Of a DNA stretch of 64,000 bases, positions 36,227 through 47,894 are shown piece by piece. How positions within the stretch are numbered: the first letter of the stretch is position 1; each line of letters starts with the position of its first letter. The notes under the pieces are model-generated. The model had not been told where the DNA came from, ran no database searches, and saw nothing but the letters and a program-made list of their open reading frames with translations. This DNA comes from Prostheceraeus crozeri. Lineage: Eukaryota > Platyhelminthes > Polycladida > Euryleptidae. Location: contig CAJQUW010011626.1 in NCBI GenBank assembly GCA_907163375.1, positions 248,001 to 312,000 on the forward strand. The letters run 5' to 3'. Position numbers and translations under genes: made by a program.

Positions 36227-37630
36227 TGCATATGTTGAAAATAAGATTAGGCCTATTATATCTGCTTTTTAAAATTGAATTTGCATGGTTTGTCGACGAA
36301 AGTTGTTTTCAGTGGGCTTAACTTTCCGATTATGAAGAAACCAGAAACAGACGACTACCTGAGACGAATCTACACCGACCTTAAGTTGAGAGTGGACAAA
36401 TTCTCCTATTCAAACTGTTAAGTTCTAGGGTTTCTGCTCACTAATAAGCTCTGCTCTTGTACCGCAAATTTTGCTGAATTCCATTCTAGTTATCCATACC
36501 ATGAGCGCTAAAATCAAGTTCTATACACTCACATAATTTACCAGTGGTCAGCAGGTGAACAAGGAAATTAACTTCAAGTCAAAAATTTCGTCGCATCAGT
36601 CAAGCTACTCATCATGGGACTTTTTAATGATAGTCGCCCTCGAACAGTAGCCGCACCCGAAATGTACAGTTTTGAATAGTAGTCGCGGCTGTTATTCGAA
36701 GAAATACGGTAATGGTATTCAATGGCGAAAGACAAATGAGGCTTTTGCTGCTTGTTGCAGAACAGCATAGGTCGGACAATCACCAATCGGCACGGTTATG
36801 AACAAAGAGACACGATACTGTATAATAATAAATGTCAAGAACCGACATGCACATTGAAATACACAATTAACATATTAAGCACAATTTCGACGAGTGTTCT
36901 TTAAATACTACTTGCATTCATTAAAGCACACCACTGACATGTCGCCTAAGTTAGTGCGCCTGCAATAATTAAATATTGAGTTCCATCCTTAGTTGAAAAA
37001 TGTGAGCAGACCTGAATAGCTGACATTTCATCAAATACAAAAAATCATCAGCAGGCCTAGTTCACATCGAGCATGAGAAATGAGAAAATATCGTCTCTTA
37101 ATAAAGCAATTTTGCTCTTTCTACCACTCAAATAACCCACTTCCTAGTGGAGGAAAGTCTGTTTCGTTGGTAAAGATAATTCCTGTACGTCGGTTGAAAA
37201 TATATTTTCGCAATTTCGAAGCACGCATTTTTGCAATCTTGAAGCACAAATTTCACATTTTTTCTCGAACTCGAGATTTTAACTGAACCTTTTTGCTCAT
37301 CGTGTTCAAAAATATACTTCAGACCAAGAATGAATGGCATGATAATGTCTCTTGGTGGTGGTGAATATTTCAGGTCGCAACTGTAAAAGTTTTATTTTAT
37401 TTTTTTTATTTCTTTTTCCGCTAAAGTTTGGTGGCATCAACCATTACATTTCGCTATGATTTTGCTACTTTACATATTAATGATAACCGCTTTTGTATAT
37501 GTTGTATGTTTTTGTCGACCTTCTCTCTAAATAAATTTTCAAAAAAAATATTATATAATGTTAAATAAGGATTAGTCATCAATAGGAAAGTTATCGTGAA
37601 TTAGTTACGTATAATAAAGAAATGAACCGT
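36227..37630. other. no gene recognised
   Basis: AT-rich; no supported coding or RNA feature. Confidence 0.45.
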
Positions 37631-37639
37631 CAATTGGTA

Positions 37640-37900
37640 AAACAAACATCGTAAATATTTGATCTTTCACCACAAACTCGGCGTGGAAAAAAATCATTGA
37701 CATCATTTTTGTCGCACACAAGCACTTGACTGACATCGTCAGCATACTGCATCAGGAATGTATCTGATTCCGTGCTCAAAATATCGTGGTTATACCTTAC
37801 GGAAAGAAAAGGTCCAAGTAACGAACCTTGCAGAGCACCACTTGTAACTGTAACTAGATCACTTTTGAAGTCATTGATCCATCTTTCACATGTGTTCCAT
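37640..37900 (-). mobile_element. LINE remnant: RT core fragment
   Basis: Minus-strand 97-codon frame with WINDFKSDLVTVTSGALQGS, LLGPFLSVRYNHDIL and LMQYADDVSQVLVCD. These correspond to the RT blocks usually read as SGVPQGSVLGPLLF..YINDL and YADD of non-LTR retrotransposons. Only these two catalytic-domain blocks survive, in one frame; the usual VPQG is ALQG here. It is a short relic, probably of the Jockey/CR1 group. Confidence 0.85.
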
Positions 37901-37904
37901 CGAA

Positions 37905-38600
37905 TAGAGAAACATTCGAACATTCCAGCTACTCCTCCAAGTCATCTACAGATCCGGTTTTTTTACTTATGTTTTAATTTCATCACGTTTATGTTAGCCG
38001 CAAGTCGGCAGTAAAACACTTTTGACTTAATTGGAAAAATTTTAAGGCAAGCAGCTGCTTCAATTATGTTTCTAGTCTTTATAAACTGTATGATCATATG
38101 ACAACAGAATTTGAGAAGTTTGAGAGACATTTTAACGGTTTGACAATAGTTCACTGTTATAATTCTGTGATGAATAATTTGAACATATAATATTCGTTGA
38201 AAAACTTTAAGACAACTTTACATGCTAAATTTTCATCTCTCTACAGCTAAGATTCATAAGGAGTATTCAAACATAATAATAATTTCTAATTGACAATCTT
38301 TAATAAGAAGTTAAGCTATCTCACATTAAGCATGAAACTGCTGACTTCTGATTTCATTTCTCAACAAGTTTTCTCAACTGCTTACACGTAGCATAATTAT
38401 TTTTATTTTGAAATTAATTGCCTTGTCTACTATGTCGGTCACTCGCAGACGCATTTCTGGACACATTACGGACAGCAAGTCGTTTTAGTTTGCTGTCAAA
38501 TTGTCAGTCTAGCCGCTCATCATCGTGAATTTTCTGTTCATGACATTTTGTAAACCTAGATAATTACTACAATGTGAGAGAAAAGACCAAATAATGTAAT
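37905..38600. other. no gene recognised
   Basis: AT-rich, no supported feature. Confidence 0.45.
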
Positions 38601-38609
38601 AATAATAAT

Positions 38610-38930
38610 TAATAATAGTGATATATGGAAAAAATATCAAGACCTGCGCATCGAAATCCAAGGACTATGGAACTATAGAGCAAAAGTGATACCAGTAGTG
38701 ACAGGCGCTCTTTGAGCATACACAGTCAACTTGGCGAAGTACCTGGACACTTCCAGGAGTCACCGTGCACAACGCATGACTGAAGAAGCCCTTCTTGGCA
38801 GTCCTTCGAAGGGTATTAGATCTCCTTGAGTCTTGGTAAGACTCCGAGATCAAATCAATAACCTATCGGCCGCAAAAAGGTCGTGATGCACTAAAAATAA
38901 ATAAATAAATAAAAAGTAATAATGATATGC
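38610..38930 (+). mobile_element. LINE remnant: 3' end with A-rich tail
   Basis: Plus-strand frame reads WKKYQDLRIEIQGLWNYRAK, VIPVVTGAL, stop, YTVNLAKYLDTS, RMTEEALLGSPSKGIRSP. This matches the extreme C-terminus found in many LINE pol proteins (KYQDL..EI.R.W....VIPVVIGALG...K....YL.......Q..ALLG.A.ILRK.L). It is followed by gcactaaaaataaataaata, a typical LINE 3' tail. At least one in-frame stop; only the last part of the element is present (5' truncation). Confidence 0.82.
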
Positions 38931-39018
38931 GTTTTATTTCAGAGCAAACAATACATGGATGATGTAACCTGTACAATAAAAAGAATATTTACCATCGATA
39001 TGTACCTAAACTCTAGAT

Positions 39019-40109
39019 CAGGGGTGCACAACCTTTTACATTTTTACGGCCGCCATTTCGAATGCAGAAAGAATCGCGGCCCCACTTAAAATGTGTGCAA
39101 ACAACCAGGTCAATAGCCAATCTTTTTTATATTCCACCACTCAAATTAGCTTTCCTTGATGAATGACGCAGTGAAAATCGCATAAAGGCCTACTTCGCAA
39201 AGAGTGAACTAGTAAGCTAACCGATATACGACCGACGGTCATTTTTGACCCGAAAAGATTTTAATCTTAAGGTGTTATTAACACTTGAAAAGTTGAAAGC
39301 ATGTTTTTGAAAGGGCAACCGAAGGAGAATACATTTTGCTAAGTTACTGTCATAATTCATAAAAGAATCACGGGCCTTACAAAATTCATTCATTCATTTA
39401 TCACAAAGCCGGTCTATTCTGGGCATTCACTCGTATATGGGCCTACGCATTTCTAGAACCTCGTATATAAGCCTGCCTATCTTGCGCTGTTATTGAAGTT
39501 ATGAAGCATCTTATTATTGCTAATCATACAGTTCTTTCGAAACACAAACGTGAGCTTTAAATTTAATGATAAATGTGAAATAAAAACACAACTGAAATTT
39601 TAACGTATTTTATTTATGAAATTACACAAAATCTGAATAGGTAGAAATACAATATCTCGTAAAGAAATTACAATATCTTTCGATTCAATCCGTTGTTTCA
39701 CACGAGCACACAACACTACCGCTGCAGAAACTGATCTAGCAGGCATCCTTCTTCAGGTCATGGTCTTGAAGCTAGCGCACGCGAACAATTTGAGCAAACT
39801 ACAATTGTCCCCTTTCGTTTCTTTTAGCCAAAAACTCTAGCCATGAATGCACATGAATGTAACTTCCCTAAAATATTCTATTCATGAGTTATCGAACTGC
39901 TTGAACGCCTTCATCGCGCTTGCGGGCGCGCATTTTTCCAAGCAGCATGGGCATAAAGGTGTTCGACAGCTACAAAGTGACTAGCATGACGATTGTTTTT
40001 CGATTGCCTTGAATGTTTGCAATATGCATGTACAATATTCTTCTTCAATTACTTCTTATTGTCACAGCCGCACTTTGACTCTGCTACGGCCGCAGGTTGC
40101 ACACCCCTG
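39019..40109. mobile_element. hAT-like non-autonomous element, 1091 bp
   Basis: Termini CAGGGGTGCACAACCTTT and, on the right, gcaggttgcacacccctg, with subterminal acggccgc words inverted. A perfect 8-bp target duplication, CTCTAGAT, flanks it (39011-39018 and 40110-40117). No transposase frame is visible. Confidence 0.93.
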
Positions 40110-40117
40110 CTCTAGAT

Positions 40118-40600
40118 TGTAAAATTTTATCGATGCATGCTTTTAGCTGAAATAACCAGCCATTTAAAAAACAGATGACATTAATGAATGGATGAATACT
40201 AACAAAATAGCAATCTTATTGGAAAACTTTGCTATTGCTCGAAATAACGGCAAAGATATTCACGTACTAATAGATTATATAACAAGCTATACCGCACTCT
40301 CACAGTTTCCTGTCAGAAATGTGCTAATGTATATATATGTATATACATGCATATGCGCATGTTCAGTGGCATTATAATGAGACAGGGCTGGTAAAAGTCC
40401 ACCTCGATTGGAAAAACTCGATCTTTAAGATGGTGGTAACTTTAAACTACCAACCCTGCAATGACGAAAATTATATCTGCATTTTCAAAACAAAATCTTT
40501 CATTTTTAGGCTTCTGATTCACTCAATTTGAAATACGATAACACACACAGAATTAGATTGTTTAAGAGGTTCACTTAGCTTAGAGGTTCACGAAAATTTT
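40118..40600. other. no gene recognised
   Basis: Short tatatatgtatatac stretch at about 40328-40345; otherwise nothing could be supported. Confidence 0.45.
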
Positions 40601-40995
40601 TAATGCTTTACAGAGATAGGAAAAATAGCCGTTCGTAGCTTGCGGATTCCTATGAATTCCTTCAAAATGCTCCGATCGTCACGATTCCTTCAGATTCGAA
40701 GAATTCAGATCATTGCGCAAAAGTTTTCTCGATAATGTTGGTGCTTCCTATCATTATTAAAAAAGATGGCAGGCGCACGAAAAAACGTTCACAAACTTCT
40801 CTGTAGAACTTGACATCGACTGTGTCTCTTTGCTGTATGATCCGGTTGATAACAGTCGCTGAAACGTCACACAATTTGGCGTGTTTAATTTTGAATTGAC
40901 TGCTCTTTGCTCGATTGCTGTGGCATTTCATGTTCCAATGCTTACTTTCTAGTCAAACAAAAGAAGAGATGACTTGTCTAATTCTGTGACATCAC
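40600..40995 (+). repeat. interspersed repeat R3, copy 3
   Basis: The best preserved of three related copies (see 30.1 and 34.1 kb). It contains tgctccgatcgtcacgattc, gcaaaagttttctcgataat, cattattaaaaaagatggca and ends with a frame reading NAYFLVKQKKR and FCDITA, like a BED-finger start of hAT transposases. The minus-strand 73-codon frame at 40710-40931 recurs in copy 2 with many changes and is not convincingly a gene. Confidence 0.65.
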
Positions 40996-41302
40996 AGCAT
41001 TTGTTTGTGATGCTTCACATGATAAGCTGACAATTTGGAAGTTTCGTAAGTAAAATATTCAGCTGCTTGTTCTACTTGCAATATTTATTGAAATAGATCG
41101 AATAATTTCACATGTGCAATATGTCAGGTGACTAGTGCTGCACGCTTGTGAGACACTAATATTTATTTACGCAACAAGTGCAAAGTATCCGTCTTTATTG
41201 CATTTTTCGAGATCAACATGTCTGCACAAGCCCTAAGGGCGAGTTATTTATTTATTCAAATGACGTTAATGTGTTGGTAGATTTAATTGTGATTTATCAA
41301 TG

Positions 41303-41480
41303 TGGTCTCCGTGGCACAGTGGTTAAGTGCTTGTCCTAGCGATCTTTTGGTCCAGAGTTCGAGCCCCGAATGCGTCATTGGAAGTTGGCAGGAAGGGCAT
41401 CCGGACTAAAAGTACTACAACGCTCCATAAGTCTGACTATGTCAGCACCGTCCAAGCCCCTAGTTTGGGGAGTAGCTTCA
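41303..41480 (+). repeat. tRNA-derived SINE, family A
   Basis: Starts TGGTCTCCGTGGCACAGTGG; A box TGGCACAGTGG, B-box-like GAGTTCGAGCC, then ggcaggaagggcatccggac, ctgactatgtcagcaccgtc and the terminal short hairpin-like ccaagcccctagtttgggga. It is close to the copy at 36.1 kb. The tRNA head supplies an internal pol III promoter; mobilisation would need a LINE in trans. Confidence 0.9.
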
Positions 41481-41701
41481 TTTTTTTCATTTATCAGAAA
41501 TCTAAAAGCTTGATGTTGGTAGAAATCTGTAGAAGCAGAATTTTGCTTATTAAAATATTTGGTTCTGTCGATTGCCTGGCGCATTGGCCTTGCAGTAATG
41601 GGTTCGCTGTGTGTAATGGAGATCTAGGTTCAATTGGACCAGCTAGATACTTCTAAAATAGGAACTCTCCATTCTTGTTAAACCATTTCAAGTGTTTATA
41701 C

Positions 41702-42973
41702 CAGGGCTGTGGAGCCGATGCGTTATCTCATCGGCTCCGGCTCCACGACACTGATGTGAAAGGCTCCGGCTCCGGCTCCGGCTTCAAATTCAGGTTCTAT
41801 CTATGCTGGTTATCCTGGATCCGTTGAACGGGTTTTTTGGATAACGGTGTGGCCTTTAGAGGCTTGCTACAATCATCAAATTAGTTTTCATTAACAAGCA
41901 ACGACTTAAGTTAATAATAAAAATGATAATAGCCTAATATAATGACAAATAACATACTTGTCATATATTTTTGCATGAATTGACTATCTCTGAAAGATAG
42001 CCAGGATTGGTTAAATTAGATAAAGATCTCCCGCACTGGCTAAATATAAATTGGCCTAGCCTGCAACCAGTCTACTACGAGGCTACATTAAATAAGACCA
42101 CATGAGTGATGATGATATACCTATAATTAGCCGTCACAGGGGCCGAATAGTAGTATAAGCTTTTTAACAAAGCTTGAATATGAAACTGGATAGCGTATGC
42201 CTCTAAATAGCTTATAGGGCCTGTATCTACTCGAACATGGAAAGGGTATCGGCTATATAGCCAAATATACCGTATCAATAAAGATATCAATTGCTTTATT
42301 GAATATTAAAGTGTATATAGGCTAGCTTAGGTTTTTATTGTTATGTGTTATTGCCTTTATTCAATAGTCTGTTGGTCCATGAATAATATGATCGGTGGGT
42401 AGCCCACGACTCATCATCTGTAGAAATTGTAATTTAGATAGCCTCATTGCAGTGTAGGCTAGAAATGTACAATTGAAAATTATACTTAAAAAAATTAAAA
42501 ATATCTAATTTAGGACAAGTTTTGTAATTCTATGTAGCATACTTAATAAGTTAAGGCCTAACTTACATTATATTAATTTCGTATTTTTCATTATGGCGTA
42601 AAGTTGCACTAAATAATTCATCAATGATTCATGTATTCAATTTATGTATAACACATTACCACTATTCCTCTGATGATGGTTAGGCTGATGAAACTGAACT
42701 CGGAGTATCACACAGTATGTTGCAGGGTGCTACTATGCATAATAAAAATTTGACTGCGAGCACCGAGGAGGACAGATCATTAGTATACTTAAAAGACATA
42801 TCTTTAGATTTCAAATGATTTAATTTTTTTATGATGCCTATTAATAACTTTCAAAATTATAGATTTATACCAAAGCTCAAACTATCGGAGCCGGAGCCTT
42901 TGTGATAAATCGGCTCCGGCTCCGGCTCCGACCAAAACCATCGGCTCCTTAAGGCTCCGGCTCCACAGCCCTG
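41702..42973. mobile_element. hAT-like non-autonomous element, 1272 bp
   Basis: Termini CAGGGCTGTGGAGCC and GGCTCCACAGCCCTG are perfect 15-bp inverted repeats, flanked by a perfect 8-bp duplication GTTTATAC (41694-41701, 42974-42981). Both subterminal regions hold tandem ggctccggctccgg words, in opposite orientation. The AT-rich interior has no transposase. Confidence 0.95.
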
Positions 42974-42981
42974 GTTTATAC

Positions 42982-43487
42982 TAAACACTTCTCACAAAAG
43001 TAGGAGATCGGGATAAATCAAACTCGGTTACATGGAAAAAGGCGCTCGGTCTTGCTACTCTTCATCGACCTCCCGGGCTGTGTCATATTAGTACAACATT
43101 TTGACACCTAAGGTGATCGTTTATAGTTATTACTTTTGAATCTTTGTGCTTAGTTTATGTCCTGATATCGCCGTAAAACAGTTTTTGAATGTGATACTGT
43201 GATATTACATTTGCAGTGATATTCGTGTGTCTCTGCCTGTGTCAACCTAATCACCCACTCACCCACGAAGTGTTATATAATATGCGAATGACTTTGAAAA
43301 TTTACTCAAACAGTAATGGGAAAATCGAAGTGCATGATCACTGACAAGGTGCCAATAACGAAGATAAAGATTCAGATCGTATGGGGATTTTAACATGTGG
43401 GTATGTTTTCTCCATGTTTTTCCTCCGCACCCAGTTTCTGTTATCCAGCTTAGGTAATCCTACCGTATTTCCTGTTATGCGTATATT
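42982..43487. other. no gene recognised
   Basis: Spacer between hAT elements; nothing could be supported. Confidence 0.45.
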
Positions 43488-43496
43488 CTTCGTAAT

Positions 43497-44214
43497 CAGG
43501 GATGCGGAGTCGGAGTCCTATCAAATGATAGGACTCCGGCCTATAACTACCCCGGAATATAATACAAAAAAATCATTTATCCTCGTGCATAGCTGTCATT
43601 GTCTTGATGTCAACTTTCTCTGTCAAACAAAAGTACAGAGACAGTAGTGCATGCAAAGCTTTGTAATAGTTGAGGGATTGAACCGTGATAGTGAAAAAAG
43701 AATAGTCGTTTCACTCAGTGATTTAGTAGAGAAGACAAGCCTTCCTAGTCTCGATCACACCTACGCACCAAAGGTCACATCACAGACAGAAACGAAATAC
43801 TAGTTTGTTTGAGAACATTATCTCTTACCCTCACGTTAATCGTGTGTGATGGCTCCTCCAAAGCGCATATTAAAATCGAAAGTGTACTCATATATTTTGG
43901 AGAAGGATGGGGATTTTCCTGCCTGGTAGAGACTGGAGAAAAACCGTGTGAAGCACGCATTAGCAAGATGGGATGAGCCCGGTTGTATGCATCCAACTTA
44001 AAGCGACATTCGATAAATTTTAATCGCAACTGATTGATAATTGATACAACAATGATCACTAAATATAGGGTTCAGGCAAGCTTAAAATGATGAGTTATAG
44101 GTCACCAGTTGATCTTTCAAAAAACTAGGCTTTATATACTTGCCACCGGGAGCCGGAGTCCTATCAATGGCCGAAATCGGAGTCTTATCAAAATGATGGG
44201 ACTCTGCATCCCTG
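43497..44214. mobile_element. hAT-like element of the AGTCCGGAGT family, copy 1
   Basis: Starts CAGGGATGCGGAGTCGGAGT and ends with gactctgcatccctg; subterminal words ggactccgg and ggagtcctatca are inverted between the ends. An imperfect 8-bp duplication (cttcgtaa before, cttcgtat after, allowing a one-base slip) flanks it. The interior is shared, in reverse, with the copy at 47172-47894 (for example gatcacacctacgcaccaaa). Confidence 0.82.
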
Positions 44215-44230
44215 CTTCGTATGTATACCC

Positions 44231-44355
44231 CAGGGATCGCAATTTTCCGGGTTTTTTTGCGAAATGAATCTAATGTGAATATTTCAAATTTATGCATTCA
44301 ACCCCTGGTTTTTCCCGATTTTCCGGTTTTTTTCTTGGGTGAAATGCAATCCCTG
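44231..44355. mobile_element. very short hAT-like MITE, 125 bp
   Basis: Starts CAGGGATCGCAATTTTCC and ends ggtgaaatgcaatccctg, imperfect inverted termini. It is flanked by a perfect 8-bp duplication GTATACCC at 44223-44230 and 44356-44363. The interior is ttttcccgattttccggttt-like. Confidence 0.88.
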
Positions 44356-44363
44356 GTATACCC

Positions 44364-44798
44364 TGTCCTACCGGGTTTTATGAAAATTATATAATTTAAG
44401 TTGGTGCTCTATTCAAGGGTGGGTTGTCTCTGGGTCGTGATTTAATTGTCTCTATTTTTAGCAATTTAATACAGGCATCATGCATATTAATGATACGAAA
44501 TGATGGACGAAATCGACGGAAAAGGGCGATGATGATGACAGTGAAGACGAACTCATGAAGTAATATTTGTAAGAAGAGAACTAGAAGCTTACGTTGAGTG
44601 ACGATGTGGTATTGTAACAGTTTTACGTGCTTGATGAGTGGTTTACTGTATCATTATCTCATGAAGTTTTTATGCCCGAGTTTTTTTAAAAAAGTGAGGA
44701 CTGCCCGTCCTGATTTTGTGAAGTCTGAGGCCTGTGCGCACTCATGCGACCAGGTGACTCGAAGTTTGTTTAAATTGATCCAAACCCATTGATTACAG
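44364..44798. other. no gene; upstream of a candidate exon
   Basis: AT-rich spacer. If the exon at 44799 is real this is intron or upstream DNA. Its last bases (aacccattgattacag) form a possible splice acceptor with a weak pyrimidine tract. Confidence 0.4.
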
Positions 44799-45036
44799 TG
44801 GATACCGTCCGCGAGTCTACGGAGATGCAGAGAGCGGAGGATAGTCTGCGCCGATCAAGCCTCCTGTCAGGTGACAGACGTCATCTGTCATCCCCTAGCT
44901 CGCCGGAAGCGGAAGCCGAAGGCAGTGTGCGTGACAACGGGACCGTAGGATCCAAGGCGGTGTCCTGGGCGGACGAAGTGGAGGAAGAGGAGCAAGAGCA
45001 GGAACGTGACGGAGGACCGAGTGCCAGTCCGAAAGG
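44799..45036 (+). CDS. candidate internal exon of an unidentified host gene
   Basis: A GC-rich island in AT-rich DNA, bounded by a possible acceptor (gattacag) and donor (aaagg|gtcagt). The open frame is hydrophilic: VDTVRESTEMQRAEDSLRR, SLLSGDRRHLSSPSSPEAE, GSKAVSWADEVEEEEQEQE, then a Gly/Pro/Ser stretch. Composition (Ser/Glu/Arg rich, disordered) suits a regulatory tail. KAVSW fits the protein phosphatase 1 docking pattern [RK]-x-[VI]-x-[FW]; that is a pattern match, not evidence of binding. I do not recognise the gene, and no partner exon was found in the window, so neighbouring exons would lie outside it or in transposon-filled introns. It could also be a chance open frame. Confidence 0.45.
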
Positions 45037-45487
45037 GTCAGTGTGCTCTATATAAATTCAACGACTTAGACCGCAGGCCAGTTACAGTATCAGTCATTTT
45101 GTTCTGCATTGCTTTTAATGAGTATGATTTAAGGTATTATCGATTTCATCGTTTCCTATCATTTGATGACAACCATTGTTCGTATTGAAGACAGTAATGC
45201 AAGTGGAGTTGACAACGGATAACAGCGAGGAAGTCGATTGATTATGATCCATGTTATGTTGATTATTTATAAATTAAAAACCTATAGTTTGGACAACTAT
45301 TGAACAAAAACAGTTACTGTTGGACAGGATCAAAGCATGAGACTTTTATGTAGTCACGCTGCAGTGGCAGTGGTTTTATGATAGAGCTCACGAAGCCTCA
45401 TAATGATCAAATATAGGAGAAGGCTCATAAGGGGAAAACATGGTATTTAATTCTTTATTAAATTGGTCAATTAAATCTTCTTACTCA
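45037..45487. other. no gene recognised
   Basis: AT-rich DNA downstream of the candidate exon; no further exon was identified. Confidence 0.4.
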
Positions 45488-46164
45488 TTCTACGTTAGTG
45501 CTGGACAACGCGTGGACCGCCTTCGGATCGCCATCTAAAGTGGCCCGCCGCCATTATTGAAAATGCCCCACTCCGACTTAGACCGTTGAAAGGTGCTTCT
45601 TTAGAATTTGCAAAGTCATTAATAACTAAATGAGCAAAGTCATGGCACAAAAATCATATTCGAATGATCAAACCATGCTTCTTTCGTAATGAATACCTTC
45701 TCACATAAACACAAAATGACGATGAGCTGCGTGAATTAGTGCTCCTTTATATATCACATAGTTTCCACCGATGATTTGTTGAGCAAGTTTCGCTAAGTAT
45801 TACAACGCCTCAGTGTGCCTATAAACATGGTAAACAGTCCTCGGCTACGCATGAAGAAATCCGACTGTGTGATTCTGACGGGCCAAATTTTCCTTTAAAT
45901 ATTCTTTCTTGGTCTTTTGTATACTACTACACAGATATATTTTGCCCTGCAATGGCAATAGCGTACGACCATTGTTTGTGGAGCCCATGCTCGGTTTTTG
46001 AAAGCCGTATATGTTTAGGTGCATGTAGCATATCAATTTTTTATTCTATCTTGTACGGCATGTGCATTTTATGCGTATAGTTGCCCTGCACATAGACCGT
46101 TATTTTTCGATGAAATAGGGTCAAAAATTGCCACTAAAATAACACAAATTAGTTGTGGACAATA

Positions 46165-46890
46165 CAGTGCACGCCCTAAATAAGTCTTTGCGCCCGTCTC
46201 ACAAGACGTAGACATTAGCGAATTTTCGAACTCTTTTACTTATTACTCGTATGTCAGATTGCATTCTAAAGTTGCAGAGAGATTATATCAATTATGACAT
46301 AAGACAGCAATGGAAATTCCGCTGATATATGACACATTCAGTCAGCTTTGTACAAAACGTCTTCGCGCCTAGAACGAGTATTGATCTGAGAAGAACTGTC
46401 CTAATCGAATATCGCCAATTTGAATGCAGTACAACGATTAGCTAAAACAGACTTGCAAAATTTGAAAACTGCAGCGAATTTCACTTGAAATACGTAGTCT
46501 AGTTGTTTTTTTGAATGGTTAAACAATGGAATTACGCCGAAAAGAGATAGCCAAATTAATGGAAATCAGTCGACGTTCGGTTCAATCTATTTTAGAGAAG
46601 TTCAGGGATGCCAAAACTGTCATAGACTGTCTGAGATGCGGAAAACCTCGCCGCATGATCAAACAGATTAAGCGTCGAATTGTTCGCACTTCCAAAACAA
46701 CTCCCACTTGGACAGCAAGACGACTCCGCCAGAAATGTAGTATGAGTAATCTGTTCATTCGAACTGTTAATTCCAGCAAGACTATTCTAGATAACTTCTG
46801 TAAACATCATGAATATAGTCTCCTTCATTATGTTGGCTATTTTCTTCATTCCAGCCGATAGTCTAAAGGCGCAAAAACTTTAGGACGACC
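46165..46890 (+). mobile_element. Tc1-like transposon remnant with transposase HTH
   Basis: Imperfect inverted ends: cagtgcacgccctaaataag, then tctttgcgcccg, at the left and, reversed, ggtcgtcctaaagtttttgc at the right, near TA dinucleotides. The plus frame at 46526-46861 starts ELRRKEIAKLMEISRRSVQS, continues KFRDAKTVIDCLRCGKPRR and RRIVRTSKTTPTWTARRLRQ. These are the two helix-turn-helix modules and linker of Tc1-type transposases (usually REIA..L..SRSTV ... GRPRK ... R.I.R........TAR.L). The DDE catalytic domain is essentially absent, so this is an internal-deletion relic. Confidence 0.85.
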
Positions 46891-47171
46891 TAATTTTGCG
46901 AATAATTTTGGTTTTGTTACATTTCCATAGGTTCGATGAATTATTCCACTCTCGCTTTAATAGAAAACATCATGAAATAAAATTCTACAAGTAGGGATGA
47001 AAACAATGTAATAGTGTGTGATAATCAAGCAGTAATATAACAATATGTCATCGGTGAACTTATGAACGGGTCTCTACTTCTGAATGCATTTGCATGAAGA
47101 GTTATGTTATGTGGGGTGATACGACCACCATGTACGGTTCGCCGAAAAGAAGGGACTAAGATAATTCAAAA

Positions 47172-47894
47172 CAGGGATGCGGGACTCCGACTCCGGGAGT
47201 TGATAGGACTCCGACTCCGAGTGGCAAGTATATAAAGCCTAGTTTTTTTAAATAAACTGGTAACCTACATCATAGATCATTATGGGCTTACCTGAACAAT
47301 CATTGCTGCATCAATTATCAATCATTTTCGATGAAAGTTTATCAAATGTCGCTTTCAGTTAGATGCATGCGACTCGGCTCCTCCCATCTTCTTGATGTGT
47401 GCTTCACACGGGTTTCTCCAGTCTCTACCAGGCAGGAAAATCCCCATCCTTCTCCAAAATATATGAGCACACTTTCGATTCTAATATCCGCTTTAGAGGA
47501 GCCATCACACACGATTAACGTGAGGGCTAAGAGGTAATGTTCTCAAACAAACTAGTATTTCGTTTCTGTCTGTGATGTGACCTTTGGTGCGTAGGTGTGA
47601 TCGAGACTAGGAAGGCTTGTCTTCTCTACTAAATCACTGAGTGAAAAGACAATCCTTTTTTCACTATCACGGTTCAATCCCTCAACTAATACAAAGCTTT
47701 GCATGCACTGCTGTCTCTGTACTTTTGTTTGACAGAGAAAGTTGACATCAAGACAGTGACAGCTATATGCACGAGGATAAATAATTTGTTTGTATTATAT
47801 TTCGGGTCTAGTTATAAGCCTGAGTCCGGAGTCCTATCATTTGATAGGACTCCGACTCCAGCAAAAATTATAGGACTCCGACTCCGCATCCCTG
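47172..47894. mobile_element. hAT-like element of the AGTCCGGAGT family, copy 2
   Basis: Starts CAGGGATGCGGGACTCCG and ends gactccgcatccctg, flanked by a perfect 8-bp duplication ATTCAAAA (47164-47171, 47895-47902). The interior matches the 43.5-44.2 kb element in reverse orientation, including caaactagtatttcgtttct. It sits inside the older hAT-like element at 45496-47960. No transposase. Confidence 0.94.

Noticed and set aside
41303-41370. Possible tRNA gene with clear A and B boxes
   Set aside because: The head belongs to a repeated unit with a shared body and does not fold as a proper tRNA.
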